64,000 nt of DNA from Bacteroidota bacterium. Lineage in GTDB: Bacteria > Bacteroidota > Bacteroidia > Bacteroidales > JACABE01. The stretch is from positions 164,522-228,521 of the forward strand of contig JAPLDQ010000036.1 in assembly GCA_026391675.1 (NCBI GenBank), read 5' to 3'. The notes under the pieces are model-generated. The model was given only the letters and a program-made list of their open reading frames with translations, was not told the DNA's origin and searched no databases. This document shows, one piece after another, positions 63,604 to 64,000 of the stretch (positions within the stretch are counted from its first letter, which is position 1; each line of letters begins with the position of its first letter). The position numbers were made by a program, and so were the translations under genes.

Positions 63604-64000
63604 AAAGAAAAGCAGGGATTAAATATTTGCCACAAAGACACAAAATAAAAGTAAGTGAAATTAATTGTAATCAGGTATAATAATTAATGATTGACTTTTT
63701 ATAGGATAAGATTTTAAATATTATAAAATTAATTCATTCTTTTTAGGTTCTGTTCTCAATACGAAGCCCGACCGACATTAAATACTTTACGAAACAAAAC
63801 AAGCCTTTTAAATTAGGGATGGCCTTTTGTAAGCAATACAGAAGTAGCGAAGGAATAATAGAAAATATAAACAATATATTTAATTTCGCTACGGCTTGTA
63901 TTGCGCAGGATTTAAAAGGCGTAGTTTTGAAGTAAAGGATTTTAAGTCTTGATTTTTTGTAACTTTTTTATCAAGAAAAAAGTTTATAAAAATAATTTAT
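63604..64000. other. Non-coding right end of the window
   Basis: No gene is seen. The segment contains a large imperfect inverted repeat (63777-63945) and a second hairpin with a 9 bp stem (AACTTTTTT 63961-63969 with AAAAAAGTT 63976-63984). Confidence 0.6.
63777..63945. repeat. Long imperfect inverted repeat, possible small element or structured RNA
   Basis: Nested arms pair across about 170 bases: ACTTTAC near 63784 with GTAAAG near 63932; GCCTTTTAAAT (63803-63813) with ATTTAAAAGGC (63910-63920); GCAATACA (63833-63840) with TGTATTGC (63897-63904); GTAGCGAA (63844-63851) with TTCGCTAC (63885-63892). The central loop is A/T-rich. No reading frame fits. Confidence 0.6.

Overview
The window looks like a chromosomal segment of a Bacteroidota (Bacteroidetes) bacterium. 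Three things point there: a very long secreted protein with a type IX secretion (gliding-motility type) C-terminal domain; repeated TAnnTTTG minus-7 promoter elements with little use of Shine-Dalgarno sites; and many Bacteroidota-type families (DUF3570, DUF4266, DUF5777, long LspA, zinc-less DksA-like protein). Base composition is A/T-rich. The left edge cuts lysS, and the right edge lies in non-coding repeat sequence.

Layout. 1-4.6 kb: end of lysS, a PagL-like lipid A deacylase, and a giant repeat adhesin read the other way. 4.7-10 kb: a surface-glycan operon (methyltransferase, two GT2 enzymes, a GT2/GT-C/TPR fusion). 10-14.4 kb: pterin genes (PTPS/QueD family and folE), MetA-type acyltransferase and unknown secreted proteins. 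14.6-19.6 kb: a TonB-dependent receptor, then a leader RNA candidate ahead of a PRC/MgtE-N/CBS protein and an Nramp-related transporter whose metal-site motifs differ from classic Mn/Fe transporters. 19.6-31 kb: pheT, a lipoprotein/thioredoxin pair, a GH27 alpha-galactosidase, ubiX, yraN, an S66 carboxypeptidase and a Crp/Fnr regulator. 31.2-34.6 kb: a tightly coupled four-gene operon (ABC-type ATPase, CobW/HypB-like GTPase, cysteine desulfurase, Fe-S protein), which I regard as the best candidate for an uncharacterised metallocofactor assembly system.

34.7-40.5 kb is a 5.7 kb integrative element in the 3' end of tRNA-Leu(UAA). It is bounded by an 18 bp direct repeat and carries matching 26 bp repeats just inside each end. 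Its genes are a tyrosine recombinase, a small HTH protein, a possible replication-type protein with a zinc finger, a 44-aa coupled ORF and a secreted cargo protein. It has brought its own terminator for the tRNA operon.

From 40.6 kb on the content is mostly core: tRNA-Gly, mutS, pth, folB, glnS, a c-type cytochrome/YceI/DUF5777 operon, a glucose-1-phosphate thymidylyltransferase, a polyprenyl synthase, a thioredoxin-ApbE-DUF4266-DUF3570 operon, ileS, a DksA-like gene, lspA and an outer-membrane porin. Two palindrome-rich non-coding segments (about 44.2-44.5 kb and 63.78-63.95 kb) look like small repeat elements. All functional calls come from reading the translations; no database search was run.
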